Below are positions 44,511 to 55,340 of a DNA stretch of 64,000 nucleotides, in pieces. The notes below the pieces were generated by a model, which ran no database searches, was not told where the DNA came from, and worked only from the letters and a program-made list of their open reading frames with translations. Source of the stretch: Ensifer adhaerens (GTDB lineage Bacteria; Pseudomonadota; Alphaproteobacteria; Rhizobiales; Rhizobiaceae); NCBI GenBank assembly GCA_900215285.1, contig OCMG01000004.1, positions 2,774,001 through 2,838,000 on the forward strand, read 5' to 3'. The position numbers were made by a program, and so were the translations under genes. The stretch's first letter is position 1; the number at the start of each line of letters is the position of its first letter.

Positions 44511-45797
44511 ATGGCCGATAATGCGGTTTTCTCACTCGACGACAAGAAGGCGGAAATGACGGTCCGAAAGGGCACGATCGGCCCGGACGTCGTCGACATC
44601 GGCGCACTCTACAAGAACACCGGCATGTTCACCTACGACCCAGGTTTTACCTCGACGGCGTCGTGCGAATCCAAGATTACCTATATCGAGGGTGACGAAG
44701 GCGTTCTGCTGCACCGCGGTTATCCGATCGAGCAGCTGGCCGAACAGGGCGACTTCCTGGAAACCTGCTATCTTCTCCTCTACGGCGAACTGCCGACGGC
44801 TGCACAGAAGAAGGACTTCGACACGCGCGTCACGCGCCACACGATGGTTCACGAGCAGATGAGCCGCTTCTTCACCGGCTATCGCCGCGACGCCCACCCC
44901 ATGGCCGTCATGGTCGGCACGGTCGGCGCTCTGTCCGCCTTCTACCACGACTCGACCGACATCACCGATCCGCACCAGCGCATGGTCGCGTCGCTGCGCA
45001 TGATCGCCAAGATGCCGACGATCGCTGCGATGGCCTACAAGTACCATATCGGCCAGCCCTTCGTTTATCCGAAGAACGATCTCGATTACGCTGCCAACTT
45101 CCTGCACATGTGCTTCGCCGTTCCCTGCGAAGAGTACAAGGTGAACCCGGTTCTGGCCCGCGCCATGGACCGCATCTTCATCCTCCATGCCGACCATGAG
45201 CAGAACGCATCGACCTCGACCGTTCGTCTCGCCGGCTCGTCGGGCGCGAACCCGTTCGCCTGCATCGCGGCCGGCATCGCCTGCCTCTGGGGTCCGGCAC
45301 ATGGCGGCGCCAACGAAGCGGCTCTCAACATGCTGATGGAGATCGGCACGGTTGACCGCATTCCGGAATATATCGCCAAGGCCAAGGACAAGAATGATCC
45401 GTTCCGCCTGATGGGCTTCGGTCACCGCGTCTACAAGAACTATGACCCCCGCGCCCGCATCATGCAGAAGACGATGTATGAAGTGCTGGAAGCTACCGGT
45501 CATGGCGATGATCCGCTGATGAAGGTCGCGCTCGAGCTCGAGAAGATCGCGCTCAACGATCCTTACTTCGTCGAGAAGAAGCTCTACCCGAACGTGGACT
45601 TCTATTCGGGCATCACGCTGCGTGCGCTCGGCTTCCCCACGACCATGTTCACGGTTCTCTTCGCACTCGCCCGCACCGTCGGCTGGGTCGCTCAGTGGAA
45701 CGAAATGATCGAAGACCCGCAGCAGCGCATCGGCCGTCCGCGGCAGCTCTATACGGGCGCGCCGAAGCGTGACTATGTGAAGGTCGAAAAGCGCTAA
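44511..45797 (+). CDS. gltA: citrate synthase
   Basis: TCA-cycle enzyme joining oxaloacetate and acetyl-CoA, 428 residues, type II (hexameric, NADH-sensitive class in Gram-negatives). Seen: [20 protein letters not shown] near 41-60, [17 protein letters not shown], the catalytic His region [26 protein letters not shown] near 226-251, [12 protein letters not shown], and [15 protein letters not shown] near 302-316 with the active-site His and Arg. ATG 44511 follows GGAGG. A strong intrinsic terminator follows at 45821. Confidence 0.98.
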   Translation: MADNAVFSLDDKKAEMTVRKGTIGPDVVDIGALYKNTGMFTYDPGFTSTASCESKITYIEGDEGVLLHRGYPIEQLAEQGDFLETCYLLLYGELPTAAQKKDFDTRVTRHTMVHEQMSRFFTGYRRDAHPMAVMVGTVGALSAFYHDSTDITDPHQRMVASLRMIAKMPTIAAMAYKYHIGQPFVYPKNDLDYAANFLHMCFAVPCEEYKVNPVLARAMDRIFILHADHEQNASTSTVRLAGSSGANPFACIAAGIACLWGPAHGGANEAALNMLMEIGTVDRIPEYIAKAKDKNDPFRLMGFGHRVYKNYDPRARIMQKTMYEVLEATGHGDDPLMKVALELEKIALNDPYFVEKKLYPNVDFYSGITLRALGFPTTMFTVLFALARTVGWVAQWNEMIEDPQQRIGRPRQLYTGAPKRDYVKVEKR

Positions 45798-45820
45798 GCG
45801 CTGATCCACAAGAACTCTGA

Positions 45821-45847
45821 AAAGCCGGCCTTTGTGCCGGCTTTTTT
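45821..45847 (+). terminator. intrinsic terminator after gltA
   Basis: AAAGCCGGC, a 6-nt loop, then GCCGGCTTT continuing into a T run (TTTTTT in all). Perfect 9-bp stem 24 bp after the gltA stop. Confidence 0.92.
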
Positions 45848-45884
45848 GTGGCTATAATATTTCGCCATCATCGACATGTGACGG

Positions 45885-46415
45885 TTGCGAGGAACATTGA
45901 GAACAGCGATCATTGTTCTGGTATCAGTCAAGCCCGACGATCTCCACGAGGTGGACTCCGTCTTCAACGACTTGCAGACCTTTTCCAAGCGCGTCGACGG
46001 CGTGCCGAAGCGGTCGGATGCGGCAAAGGACTTTATGTCTTCGTTGCCGCCGGGCCACGATCCTCGAAAGAAGCATGTTTTTCTGGCGAAGATCGGAGAA
46101 AAGGCCATTGGTCTGCTCGACATGGTTGCCGATTATCCCGCGCCCGGAACGGCATTCATAGGTCTACTGGCGATTCGAGAGAGCATGCACGGAACGGGCC
46201 TTGGCCGTGCGTTATGTCATACCGCGGAAGATTTCGCGCAAGAACACCTCAAGGCCAAGGTAATTCAGCTGGCGGTCGTCGAGAGCAACCCGGCTCTGGA
46301 ATTCTGGACAAAAATGGGATTTCGCCCGACTGGCGAGGAGAGACTCTATCAGGGCGAGCGTCAACGCTCTCGCGCCATCCTCATGCAGAAATTGCTCATC
46401 CCTCAAGTAGATTGA
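45885..46415 (+). CDS. GNAT-family N-acetyltransferase
   Basis: Predicted acetyltransferase of about 176 residues. Seen: HVFLAKIGEKAIGLLDMVADYP, FIGLLAIRESMHGTGLGRALCHTAEDFA with the acetyl-CoA loop near 100-110, and VVESNPALEFWTKMGFRPTGE near 135-155. No ATG is suitable; TTG at 45885 or 45897 (after GAGGA) would serve, and TATAAT at 45853-45858 is a good -10. The last 20 bases overlap the 3' end of convergent lpxB. Substrate unknown. Confidence 0.8.
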   Translation: MRGTLRTAIIVLVSVKPDDLHEVDSVFNDLQTFSKRVDGVPKRSDAAKDFMSSLPPGHDPRKKHVFLAKIGEKAIGLLDMVADYPAPGTAFIGLLAIRESMHGTGLGRALCHTAEDFAQEHLKAKVIQLAVVESNPALEFWTKMGFRPTGEERLYQGERQRSRAILMQKLLIPQVD

Positions 46416-47544
46416 GAACGGCTTCCGCAGCCAGTTGGCCGGATGGCTTTTCCACATTTATCCGTGACCAGACATCGGCATAGCCCGCCAACATGGCCGC
46501 ACGTTGCGGCGTGTCGGAAATCAGACGGTCAGCCCAGCGCGCTGGCGCACCCGGGCGCAGCAGCTCGTTGATATATTCAGGGATGACGGGATAATCGGCG
46601 ATCAGATTCGGGAGAGCTGCGGTCCAGACCTTGATCCGGCTTGCGAGAAACCGGATGACTGGGTCTGTCCGGTAGATAGAGACCACTGGTACGCCAGCCA
46701 TCGCGAGCTCCAGAATGACGGTGCCAGACGCAGCGATGGCCGCATCGGCATTGGCAAAGCCGGTCCACTTGAAGTCATCACCCGTCTCGCATTCGGGCGT
46801 AACGCTCCAGGACGAAATCATTTGCCGGATAAGTTTCTCCTGCCGAGCCACGGCCGGCAGCAGGAATCTCGCATCAGGGTGGCGCGTCTTGATCTCTGCC
46901 GCAGCCTGTCCCATGACATCGGCGAGACGCTTGATTTCTGAACTTCTTGAACCGGGCAGAAGAAGAACGGTCGGTGGCGCATCGAAGCCCCGGGTTTGCC
47001 GCGCGGCGCGCACCCTCAGAATGTTCGGATCAGCCGCGAGCCTGTGGCCGACATAAACGGTTTTCGGACCACCGAGCCGTTGCATGACGGCGGGTTCGAA
47101 CGGAAGTACTGCCAGAACCAGATCGACATATTCCAGCATCGCCTGAGCGCGATATTCCTTCCAGGCCCAAACGCTTGGACAGACATATTGAATGACTGGA
47201 AGGTTAGGCAATGCCTTGCGTACACGCTTTGCTACCCGATGGGTAAAGTCCGGGCTGTCTATGATGATCAGGGCGTCAGGCCGTTCCGCGATGATCGCCG
47301 CCGCCGTCTGGCGGATGCGACGGAAAAGCGACGGCAGATTCGAAAGGACGTCGGCGATGCCCATGACGGAGAGCTCGGAGAAATCGAAGAGTGAGTTAAG
47401 TCCCTCGCTCTGGAGCCGATCACCGCCGACACCCACGAGATCGAGCTCCCGTCCAGTTCGGCGCAGCGACGCCACAAGATCACCGCCGAGGATGTCGCCG
47501 GAGACTTCACCTGCTATCACCGCCAGTTTCAAATGCCTTGTCAT
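46396..47544 (-). CDS. lpxB: lipid-A-disaccharide synthase
   Basis: Peripheral inner-membrane glycosyltransferase (GT19) of 382 residues that joins lipid X to UDP-diacylglucosamine. Seen: LAVIAGEVSGDILGGDLVASL near 6-26, VGVGGDRLQSEGL, SPDFTHRVAKRVRKALPN, YVCPSVWAWKEYRAQAM, LLLPGSRSSEIKRL near 195-208, and a C-terminal PELLR-equivalent segment. Its start overlaps lpxI by 4 bp; last gene of the lipid A run. Confidence 0.96.
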   Translation of the reverse strand: MTRHLKLAVIAGEVSGDILGGDLVASLRRTGRELDLVGVGGDRLQSEGLNSLFDFSELSVMGIADVLSNLPSLFRRIRQTAAAIIAERPDALIIIDSPDFTHRVAKRVRKALPNLPVIQYVCPSVWAWKEYRAQAMLEYVDLVLAVLPFEPAVMQRLGGPKTVYVGHRLAADPNILRVRAARQTRGFDAPPTVLLLPGSRSSEIKRLADVMGQAAAEIKTRHPDARFLLPAVARQEKLIRQMISSWSVTPECETGDDFKWTGFANADAAIAASGTVILELAMAGVPVVSIYRTDPVIRFLASRIKVWTAALPNLIADYPVIPEYINELLRPGAPARWADRLISDTPQRAAMLAGYADVWSRINVEKPSGQLAAEAVLNLLEG

Positions 47545-48425
47545 TTCGCCTCCACCTGGGCGGGGCGGTCAAGCTCGACACCATAGACGAAAAGGCCCGC
47601 TGCATCAGCTGCAAATGCCAATTCCGATCGGTCGAGAATCAGCGATCGACCTGCCTCTCCCACAATGCCTGCCAATCCGGCACGCGCTGCGTTCTTCACT
47701 GTGTCGAGACCGATTGCCGGCAAATCGGCACGCTCATCCTGCTGAGGCTTGGCAAGCTTGACCAAGACTCCCTTGCGCCGGCTTGAAATTCTGCCGCTCT
47801 CTCGCATCTCTGCGACGCGCGCCAGCATGGCATCGGTCCCTTCCGGGCCTTCAAGGGCAACAATCCGGCCACCAACAGCCACCGCCCCCTGCCCGATATC
47901 GAGCCGGCCGAGCTGCAGAGCGGCATCAATGGCAACACGCATGTCTTCCCGAGCCTCGGCATCAGGCTTGCAACTCCCGACAGGACCCGGCGTGGCAAGG
48001 AGGTCGGGAGCGATTTCATGCGCTCCGATGACCTTGCAACCGAGCGCCTCCAGTAGCCTGATGACCATTTCGAGGACGGCATTGTCACCGCCACGCCGGA
48101 GCGTCTTCAAGACAAAGGGAACCTGCGCGAGAAATCCGAAGGTGGGGCGGATCTGACGCCATTCGGGACGACGACGCACCGAGCCGGACAGGACCACGCG
48201 CGAGATTCCATAGGCTGAAAAAAGTCGGCGAATGCTGGAGAAGTCGCCTACAGAGGCATGTCCGATATCGAAGCCGCTCCATTCCGGTGCAGGTTCGTCA
48301 GCCAGCTGGATGATCAGCGGATTTTCTCCATGGCGACGCGCCGCGTCCGCCAGATAATGCGGAAGGAGCCCCCCGCCGGCGATGATCGCCAACCTGCCGG
48401 ACGTTGCAGAATCGCCGGCGCGCAT
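47541..48425 (-). CDS. lpxI: UDP-2,3-diacylglucosamine pyrophosphatase LpxI
   Basis: Lipid A enzyme hydrolysing UDP-2,3-diacylglucosamine to lipid X and UMP, the LpxI type used by Alphaproteobacteria in place of LpxH. 294 residues. Seen: LAIIAGGGLLPHYLADAARRHG near 12-33, GSVRRRPEWRQIRP, GAHEIAPDLLATPGP near 140-154, and KLAKPQQDERADLPAIGLDTVKNAARAGLAGI near the C-terminus. Six bases separate it from lpxA. Confidence 0.94.
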   Translation of the reverse strand: MRAGDSATSGRLAIIAGGGLLPHYLADAARRHGENPLIIQLADEPAPEWSGFDIGHASVGDFSSIRRLFSAYGISRVVLSGSVRRRPEWRQIRPTFGFLAQVPFVLKTLRRGGDNAVLEMVIRLLEALGCKVIGAHEIAPDLLATPGPVGSCKPDAEAREDMRVAIDAALQLGRLDIGQGAVAVGGRIVALEGPEGTDAMLARVAEMRESGRISSRRKGVLVKLAKPQQDERADLPAIGLDTVKNAARAGLAGIVGEAGRSLILDRSELAFAADAAGLFVYGVELDRPAQVEAK

Positions 48426-48431
48426 GGCGCA

Positions 48432-49250
48432 TCAGCCCTTGCGACGACGGGCGGGCGTGGACAGCGCGCGGTCGGCCTCGGCGGCTATGAAATCGAGTAT
48501 ATCGATCACCTGCGGACAATCCTCGTAGTCGCCGCGAATCGCGGCGGCCTTGTCGCGCACCGACCCTTCGCCCTCGAAAATTGCCTTGTAAGCATGGCGC
48601 ACACGATGGATGACGGCGCGGTCGATACCGGCCCGGGTCATGCCGACGACATTCAAGCCTTCGAGAAGGCCGGGGTTACCGTTCAGAATGCCGTAGGGAA
48701 TGACATCATAGGAAACTGCAGAGAGGCCGCCGATAAAGGCGTTTCGTCCAATGCGCGTGAACTGGTGCACTGCTGCTCCGCCACCGATGATGGCGTGGTC
48801 GCCGACGGTAACATGGCCCGCCAGAAGAACATTGTTCGACATGATGACGTGACTGCCGACCCGGCAATCATGCGCCACGTGCGAATAGGCAAGAAAGAGG
48901 CACCCGTCTCCAACCACGGTTCGCCCACCATGTTCTACCGTTCCGGTGTTCATGGTGACGCCTTCGCGGATGATACAGTTGCGTCCGACTTCCAAAGTCG
49001 TGTCCACCGCACTGTGCTTGGCGCTTTGCGAGTCGCCACCAATCACGGCCGATTGGAAAATCTTCGTGCCCTCGCCGATTGTCGTTCGCCCCGTGACGAC
49101 GGCATGGCTGTAAAGCTCGACATTCGCAGCAAGCACGACCTTGGGCCCGACATGACAAAACGGACCGATGACAACGCCTTCACCAATCTCGGCGCCGGGC
49201 TCGACAACCGACATGGAGTGAATTTTGGCGCTGTCTGCAATCTTGCTCAT
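48432..49250 (-). CDS. lpxA: UDP-N-acetylglucosamine O-acyltransferase
   Basis: First lipid A enzyme, 272 residues, left-handed beta-helix acyltransferase. Seen: hexapeptide repeats from [22 protein letters not shown] onward, the catalytic His region [13 protein letters not shown] (here [13 protein letters not shown] near 118-130), and the C-terminal helical part [20 protein letters not shown] 49250 has AAGGA at 6 nt; ATG 49256 would overlap the fabZ stop. Confidence 0.97.
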   Translation of the reverse strand: MSKIADSAKIHSMSVVEPGAEIGEGVVIGPFCHVGPKVVLAANVELYSHAVVTGRTTIGEGTKIFQSAVIGGDSQSAKHSAVDTTLEVGRNCIIREGVTMNTGTVEHGGRTVVGDGCLFLAYSHVAHDCRVGSHVIMSNNVLLAGHVTVGDHAIIGGGAAVHQFTRIGRNAFIGGLSAVSYDVIPYGILNGNPGLLEGLNVVGMTRAGIDRAVIHRVRHAYKAIFEGEGSVRDKAAAIRGDYEDCPQVIDILDFIAAEADRALSTPARRRKG

Positions 49251-49252
49251 CG

Positions 49253-49714
49253 TCATTCCTTGTTATGCAGCATCGCGCCGACATCAGCTTCAGCCACGAG
49301 CTGGCCGTCGACCTTTGCGTCGCAATGGAACTTCCAGATGTTGCCCCGCTGCTTCTGCTTGGTCACATGGTATTCCACGCGATCGCCTGGACGCACCGGC
49401 TTGCGGAAACGGGCGTTGTCGATGGTCATGAAGTAAACGAGCTTCGGGCCGGCACCCTGCATGCGCGCGCAAATGGCGCCCGCCGTTTGGGCCATGCCTT
49501 CGATGAGCAGGACACCCGGCATGATAGGCTCACCGGGGAAGTGCCCCATGAATTGCGGCTCGTTAGCCGTGACGTTCTTGATGCCAATTGCGGAATTGTC
49601 GCCGTCGATCTCGATGATCTTATCCACGAGAAGAAATGGATAGCGGTGCGGCAACAGGGCCATCAGTTCCTGAATTTCCGCCGTTGCCAGCTGCGACTTC
49701 ACATCTTCGCTCAT
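49253..49714 (-). CDS. fabZ: 3-hydroxyacyl-[acyl-carrier-protein] dehydratase
   Basis: Fatty acid synthesis hot-dog enzyme of 153 residues. Seen: [17 protein letters not shown] near 18-34, catalytic His58 in [14 protein letters not shown] and Glu72 in [11 protein letters not shown]. Overlaps lpxD by 4 bp (ATGA) and abuts lpxA, linking acyl-ACP supply with lipid A assembly. Confidence 0.97.
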   Translation of the reverse strand: MSEDVKSQLATAEIQELMALLPHRYPFLLVDKIIEIDGDNSAIGIKNVTANEPQFMGHFPGEPIMPGVLLIEGMAQTAGAICARMQGAGPKLVYFMTIDNARFRKPVRPGDRVEYHVTKQKQRGNIWKFHCDAKVDGQLVAEADVGAMLHNKE

Positions 49715-50769
49715 GCGCCCTCTCCGCCTTTTGCTTTTCGCATCCCCGATCTCGCCGCGCGCTCGGCGATTTCGCGGAAGAACTCCTTGATGGGACGAGC
49801 TGGCTGACCGGCGACTTTCTCTCCTGGAGGAACATCGCCCATGACGCCGCTCAACGCAGCGATCTGCGCTCCATCGCCGATGGTGATGTGACCATTGATG
49901 CCTGCCGCGCCGCCAATCTGCACCCCATTGCCGATCTTGGCGCTTCCGGCAATTCCGACTTTGCTCACCAAGGCACAATGGCGGCCGATCTGCACGTTAT
50001 GGCCAATCTGGACCTGATTATCGATCTTTGTCCCCTCGCCGATCACCGTGTCGTCCATGGTCCCGCGGTCGATGGTGGTTTCGGCACCGATCTCGACGTG
50101 ATCCTGGATGATAACCCGCCCGATCTGGACAATCTTGATCATGCCGGTCGGACCCGGCGCGTAGCCGAAACCGTCTTGCCCGATGCGCGCGCCATTGTGG
50201 ATGATCACATTATTCCCAACCAGCGCGCATAGGACACTGGCCCCGCCGGCGATCGTGCATTCGCGGCCAATCCGGACACCGTTGCCAATGATCGCGGATG
50301 GACCAATGCGCGTTCCTGAGCCGATCGCGGCGTTTGCGCCAATCACGGCATAGGCCTCCACGGCCACACCCGTCTCCAGCACAGCTGTCGGATGGATAAC
50401 GGCGAGCGGAGATATGCCGTCAGCCTGGGAAACGGCTTCGGGGCGCACCGCAGAAGGATGCAGGATCTGGCCGGCAAGGGCAAAGGCCGCGTGCGCATTC
50501 TTCGACACCAGAACCGGGATGTGATCCGGAACCAGCGACGAAAGCGCCTCATCACAGATGATCGCGGAGGCCTTGCTGGTCTCCAACTCACCCCTGTTCT
50601 TGCGCGACAGCATGTAACAGACATCACCTTCGACCGCGCGGTAAACGGGCGCGACCGAGCGGATCAGGATATCGGCATACTCAGACTTGTTGAGCGAAGC
50701 GCCCAGGCGCTCCGCGAGCTTTCCCAGCGCCACACCTTCGTGACGCGGGAAAAACATATCTCTTTCCAT
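49711..50769 (-). CDS. lpxD: UDP-3-O-(3-hydroxyacyl)glucosamine N-acyltransferase
   Basis: Third lipid A step, 352 residues. Seen: an N-terminal uridine-binding domain (about 1-110; [18 protein letters not shown]), a long hexapeptide-repeat beta helix (about 115-320) with the catalytic His in [21 protein letters not shown], and a C-terminal helix. ATG 50769 (MERDMFFP) agrees with the family pattern of an M-E-x-x-x-FFP start; ATG 50757 is possible. The bamA stop is 51 bp upstream. Confidence 0.97.
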   Translation of the reverse strand: MERDMFFPRHEGVALGKLAERLGASLNKSEYADILIRSVAPVYRAVEGDVCYMLSRKNRGELETSKASAIICDEALSSLVPDHIPVLVSKNAHAAFALAGQILHPSAVRPEAVSQADGISPLAVIHPTAVLETGVAVEAYAVIGANAAIGSGTRIGPSAIIGNGVRIGRECTIAGGASVLCALVGNNVIIHNGARIGQDGFGYAPGPTGMIKIVQIGRVIIQDHVEIGAETTIDRGTMDDTVIGEGTKIDNQVQIGHNVQIGRHCALVSKVGIAGSAKIGNGVQIGGAAGINGHITIGDGAQIAALSGVMGDVPPGEKVAGQPARPIKEFFREIAERAARSGMRKAKGGEGA

Positions 50770-50820
50770 AGGCCAAGCCCCAGAACGGATAAACGTGTTT
50801 CGTGTTCCGGACAGGCTTTA

Positions 50821-53136
50821 TCAGAAATTCGTCTGGATGCCGAACTTGATTCTTTCGACCTGGTCGAAAGACTGCTTCTTGACCGGGATTGCATAGTCCA
50901 CACGCAACGGACCAAAGGGCGATGCCCAGATCACGCTGGCGCCGACCGAAGCACGCCACGACTGGCTGACGCCGACAGCGGTCTGCCCCAGCAGGTCGAC
51001 CGAGTTGCCGAACAGCGTCGCCGCATCCGCAAACACGGCACCGCGAAGACCGTAATCCTCCGGAATGCCAGGCATCGGGAACGTGGCTTCAGCAGACGCG
51101 GTGAAGTAATTCAGACCACCCAGAACGTCTCCGTTCGACATGCGCGGACCGATACCGGTCGAAGAGAAGCCACGGATTTCGTTCGAGCCGATCTTGAACT
51201 GGTCAAACACCAGCGCGCCGCCCTTGAGCGAACGCATGACGCCGCCACCCACGCTCAACGAACCGATGATGTCGGCTTCGTCGGAAAGCGTATGGTAATA
51301 ACGAACCTTGCCGCTCAGCTTGTAGTAGCGGGAATCGCCGCCAAGACCGGCAATTTCCTGCGTGATATTGCCGATGAAGCCATCGTGCGGAAGCTTCTGA
51401 TCGTCCAGCGAATTGTAGGACAGCGTCGTGGCGATCGAGGAACGATACCACGGGCTGTTCGCCACAACGTTCTGGTACGGCGCAGAAAGCGCAGCTGTGT
51501 TGCTGCTGTTGTATTTAATCTTTGCGAAGGCGTAGGTCGCAGACGCAGTCAGCTCATCCGTAATCGGGGCAGACATGCGAAGGTTGAAGCCCTCGGTATC
51601 GAATGTGTAGTTGGACTGGCTCGAGTCGGTCGTCTTGTAGATATCGAAGCCCGCAGCAAGACGGTAGCCAAGGAAGTAAGGCTCCGTGAAGGACAGCGAA
51701 TAGTTGCGCGTCTTCAAGCCGCCGCTGGCCGCAACACGGATGTACTGGCCACGACCGAGGAAGTTCTTGTCTTCAATGGAAGCCTCGAGAACGAAGCCCT
51801 CGCCACCCGTCACATAACCGGCGCCGATACCAAAGGATGCGGACGGCTGGTCCTGCACGTCAACGATGATGACGACACGGTCCGGCGAGCTACCCGGTGC
51901 CGTCGAGATGTTGACCGACGAGAAGTAACCGAGCTTTTCGAGACGACGCTTCGCCTCCAGGATGGCCTCCTGGTTGAAGGCATCGCCTTCCGCGATATCG
52001 AATTCGCGGCGAATGACGTAGTCGCGCGTAATCGTGTTGCCGCGGATTTCGATACGCTCGACATAGGCGCGTTCGCCCTGGTCAACCAGGTAGTCCACAG
52101 AAATGGTGTTGCCGCCAACTTCGCGGTTACCACGCGGCGTCACACGCGCAAACGGATAGCCTGCCGAGGAAACGCGTCGAGAGATCGCCGAAACCGACTT
52201 CTCGATGTCGCGAGCCTTGTAGATATCGCCAGGCCGGCTGACGATCAAAGACTTCAGGTCATCGCCGTTGATGCCCGGAACCGTGGACTGAACGTTCACG
52301 TTGCCGATCTTGTACTGCTCGCCTTCGTCAACAGTGATGGTGATCGTGTACTCGTTCGTCTGCTCGTTCAGCTGGACGTCGTCGGACACGATGCGGAAGT
52401 CAGCATAGCCGTGGTTATAATAAAACTGACGAAGAGCGTCTTCGTCGGCCTTCATCTTCTGCGGATCATAGATGTCCTGACGGGTAATGAAGGACAGAAT
52501 GCCCGATTCCTTCGTCGCAAGAACACTGTGGAGACGCGTGTCACCAAAAGCGTGATTACCGACGAAATTGATATGGGCAATTTTCGTGCGCTCGCCTTCG
52601 TTGATATCGAAGGCAAGGTTCACGCGGCCATTGCCGACATTGTATGTCTGCGTCGTGACAGTCACATCAGAGCGACCGATTGCGGCATAGGCCTTCTTGA
52701 TTGCCTGGATGTCGGAGTCGATCATCGCCTGGCTGTAAGGACCGAGCGGGCGAGACTGGACGACGCCAGCAAGCTTCTCATCCTTGATCTTCTTGTTGCC
52801 GTTGAACACGACAGCGTTGAGGAGCTGGTTTTCGTTGACATTCACAACAAGCGTCCCACCGGACACATTGATGCGAACATCCGAGAAGAAGCCGGTCGAA
52901 TAAAGACGCTTTACCGAAGCGTCGATATCGGACGGGCTGAAATCCTTGCCAGGCTGGATCGTCAAATTATCTTTGACTGTATCAGCACCGACGCGGTTTG
53001 CCCCACGAACCTCGATACGGCGGATGACCGCTGCTGCTGCTTCATCAGGCAGCGATACGACGACGCCTGCACTCGCAACGCCGGCAGACAACGCAACTGC
53101 CGATACAGCGTTCAAAAATCTTGAACCAGCCTTCAT
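50821..53136 (-). CDS. bamA: outer membrane protein assembly factor BamA
   Basis: Omp85 insertase of 771 residues. Seen: a Sec signal peptide (KAGSRFLNAVSAVALSAGVASA, then an Ala-rich region), five POTRA domains (about 40-430; IRRIEVRGANRVGADTVKDN opens the first), and a C-terminal beta-barrel with the conserved VRGFSSTGIGPR-like loop (EIRGFSSTGIGPRMSNGD near 640-657) ending in FGIQTNF with terminal Phe. The start is set at the Met before the signal peptide. Confidence 0.97.
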   Translation of the reverse strand: MKAGSRFLNAVSAVALSAGVASAGVVVSLPDEAAAAVIRRIEVRGANRVGADTVKDNLTIQPGKDFSPSDIDASVKRLYSTGFFSDVRINVSGGTLVVNVNENQLLNAVVFNGNKKIKDEKLAGVVQSRPLGPYSQAMIDSDIQAIKKAYAAIGRSDVTVTTQTYNVGNGRVNLAFDINEGERTKIAHINFVGNHAFGDTRLHSVLATKESGILSFITRQDIYDPQKMKADEDALRQFYYNHGYADFRIVSDDVQLNEQTNEYTITITVDEGEQYKIGNVNVQSTVPGINGDDLKSLIVSRPGDIYKARDIEKSVSAISRRVSSAGYPFARVTPRGNREVGGNTISVDYLVDQGERAYVERIEIRGNTITRDYVIRREFDIAEGDAFNQEAILEAKRRLEKLGYFSSVNISTAPGSSPDRVVIIVDVQDQPSASFGIGAGYVTGGEGFVLEASIEDKNFLGRGQYIRVAASGGLKTRNYSLSFTEPYFLGYRLAAGFDIYKTTDSSQSNYTFDTEGFNLRMSAPITDELTASATYAFAKIKYNSSNTAALSAPYQNVVANSPWYRSSIATTLSYNSLDDQKLPHDGFIGNITQEIAGLGGDSRYYKLSGKVRYYHTLSDEADIIGSLSVGGGVMRSLKGGALVFDQFKIGSNEIRGFSSTGIGPRMSNGDVLGGLNYFTASAEATFPMPGIPEDYGLRGAVFADAATLFGNSVDLLGQTAVGVSQSWRASVGASVIWASPFGPLRVDYAIPVKKQSFDQVERIKFGIQTNF

Positions 53137-53324
53137 TTCAAACTTTACCTTTTTACCTTGGCCGTAGACAGCCCAAAGAACGACTCCGGTCATGCTTGCC
53201 GTTTTAACGGCTTTTCCCATACAAGCAAGGCCGGAGGTTAAATTCTGTTTACTTCAATTCAAAGCGTGGCTCAATCGACACGCCTCGCTTCAAACAGGGT
53301 AAACAAACCATTTCCAAAACAAAA

Positions 53325-54458
53325 TCAGCTTATAAGCCGGGCGATGTCATTCCAGGTTGCGAACACCATCAGGGAAAGGACCATGGCGAGCCCTATGCGG
53401 AACGCGATCTCCTGCGCTGCTGGTCCCACTGGCCGTCCCCTTACGGCCTCGATTGCATAGAACAGAAGATGACCACCATCAAGTACGGGAACCGGCATCA
53501 GGTTCAGAAGTCCGATGGAAACGGAGAGAACCGCTGCAAGCTGTAGAAGAGCCGCAATTCCGAGCGACGCCATCTCGCCGGAGGCCTGGGCGATGCGGAT
53601 CGGACCGCCCAGCTGATCCGCCTTCATCCGGCCGGCAATCATGTTGACGATATAGTCATAGGTGCCCGTGACGACATGCCAGCTCTGCAAGGCGCCCTCA
53701 CCCACGGCCTGGATCGGGTTCAGGCGCTCGACCCGGAAATTTCCCGACTGCGCATTGCTCATGACGCCGATGATGCCGACTTCGATCTTGTTTCCGAAAT
53801 TGTCCGGAATTTCCGTCGCGACAGGCGTTACGAAAAGATCGACCGTCTGGCCCGCGCGCTCGACCTTTGCGTCGATCCGCATCCCCGGGCGCATGCTGAC
53901 ATAGCGTTGCAGGTCGCTAAAGGTTGCAACGGAATTGCCGTCCACCGAGACGATGCGGTCACCCGGTTTGAACCCGGCCTGCTCGGCAGCACTTCCAGGC
54001 TTGACTTCCGATACGATCGGATCGCTCACCGGCTTCCCGTAGATCGAGAAAATCACGGCAAAAATCGCAATCGCGAGGATGAAATTGGCAATGGGGCCGG
54101 CAGCGACCGTCACGGCCCGCTTCCACAGCTTGGCGCCCGTAAAGGTCTTGGCGCGCTCAAGGTCGCTCAGCTTTTCGAGCGCTTGAAAGTCAGGCCAGCT
54201 GGAGGCGTCATCGTCGCCATAGAAGCGGACATAGCCCCCCAGGGGGATGATGGAGAGCTTCCAGCGCGTGCCGTGACGGTCGGTCCAACCAACCAGTTCG
54301 GGCCCAAAGCCGATGGAGAAGGCCAGAATTCGGATTCCCGACCAGCGGCCCGCCAGATAATGGCCCATTTCATGCACGAACACGAGCAGTGAAAGAACGA
54401 GGATGAAGGGGACAATGTAGCCGCCCATAAATCCGGCCACCGTTTCAACCGCGTTCAT
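53325..54458 (-). CDS. rseP: site-2 intramembrane zinc protease RseP/MmpA
   Basis: Inner-membrane metalloprotease of 377 residues for regulated intramembrane proteolysis. Seen: the zinc motif VFVHEMGHYLAGR near 26-38, FGPELVGWTDRHGTRWKLSIIPLGGYVRF, one PDZ domain (about 130-215; VKPGSAAEQAGFKPGDRIVSVDG), and the third zinc ligand motif LMPVPVLDGGHLLFYAIEA near 320-338. In the usual place between cdsA and bamA. Confidence 0.96.
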   Translation of the reverse strand: MNAVETVAGFMGGYIVPFILVLSLLVFVHEMGHYLAGRWSGIRILAFSIGFGPELVGWTDRHGTRWKLSIIPLGGYVRFYGDDDASSWPDFQALEKLSDLERAKTFTGAKLWKRAVTVAAGPIANFILAIAIFAVIFSIYGKPVSDPIVSEVKPGSAAEQAGFKPGDRIVSVDGNSVATFSDLQRYVSMRPGMRIDAKVERAGQTVDLFVTPVATEIPDNFGNKIEVGIIGVMSNAQSGNFRVERLNPIQAVGEGALQSWHVVTGTYDYIVNMIAGRMKADQLGGPIRIAQASGEMASLGIAALLQLAAVLSVSIGLLNLMPVPVLDGGHLLFYAIEAVRGRPVGPAAQEIAFRIGLAMVLSLMVFATWNDIARLIS

Positions 54459-54506
54459 CGGTATTCCTCCAGATCGAAAGGGTCGCCCCGTGGCGTCCTT
54501 CGTGCA

Positions 54507-55340
54507 TCATTGCGAGATCGCGCCCAATATAAAGGCTCCGACCCCGTGATTCCAAGATGAAAGCAGCATTTTCAGGATGAAGGCGCCGGAACAGGCGAAG
54601 ACGAGCCCGTCGATCCGGTCCATCACGCCCCCATGGCCAGGAATGAGATGACTCGAGTCCTTGACCTTGTAGCGGCGCTTCATGAAGGATTCGAACAGAT
54701 CACCGATCTGGCTGAAGACTGAAAGAACGAGTGCAAGGCCGACAATCCAGGCCGATACGCTCTTCATATAGCACAGCACGACCAGCGAACCGAAAACGAC
54801 AGCCGCGACCGCACCACCAATAGCACCGGACCAGGTCTTCCCGGGCGATATCGAAGGAGCCAACTTCTTCCCGCCTATGGCTCGGCCGGTGAAATAGGCC
54901 GCGATGTCAGTGCCCCAGACGACGGCGAAGATGAAAATCATGGCGATGAAGCCCATGAAGTCATCGCCACGGATTTCCGCAAGCGAGATCCCCGTGAGCC
55001 CCGCATAGACAATTCCTGCCGGATTCCAGCGGTTTTTCGCGCGGAATAATGCATAGACGAAAACAAGCGCCACCGCGGACCAGAGATATTCGTTCCATCC
55101 GTCCATGCCCTGCTCGGCAAGGATGTCAGCGCCGATGAGCGCCATGGCCACCCAGCCAACCCAGTAGGCCTCCGGGTCCTTGGCGGGAGCATCCGTAATC
55201 CGCGTCCATTCGTAATAGACGAGCGCCGCGATGATCACGGCCAGAACGGCAAAGTAGACACCACCTATCCAGGTGGCGCCGAGAACAATGATGGCGAGAA
55301 CAATGGCGGAAAGAATTCGAAGCCTCAACTCCTCGCTCAT
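54507..55340 (-). CDS. cdsA: phosphatidate cytidylyltransferase
   Basis: Inner-membrane enzyme making CDP-diacylglycerol from phosphatidate and CTP; 277 residues with about eight helices. The family signature is seen near the C-terminus: [20 protein letters not shown] then [14 protein letters not shown] 55340 overlaps the uppS stop by 4 bp. Confidence 0.96.
   Translation of the reverse strand: MSEELRLRILSAIVLAIIVLGATWIGGVYFAVLAVIIAALVYYEWTRITDAPAKDPEAYWVGWVAMALIGADILAEQGMDGWNEYLWSAVALVFVYALFRAKNRWNPAGIVYAGLTGISLAEIRGDDFMGFIAMIFIFAVVWGTDIAAYFTGRAIGGKKLAPSISPGKTWSGAIGGAVAAVVFGSLVVLCYMKSVSAWIVGLALVLSVFSQIGDLFESFMKRRYKVKDSSHLIPGHGGVMDRIDGLVFACSGAFILKMLLSSWNHGVGAFILGAISQ

Noticed and set aside
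50392..53124. Very long plus-strand open frame opposite lpxD and bamA
   Set aside because: Antisense shadow of two core genes with full family motifs.
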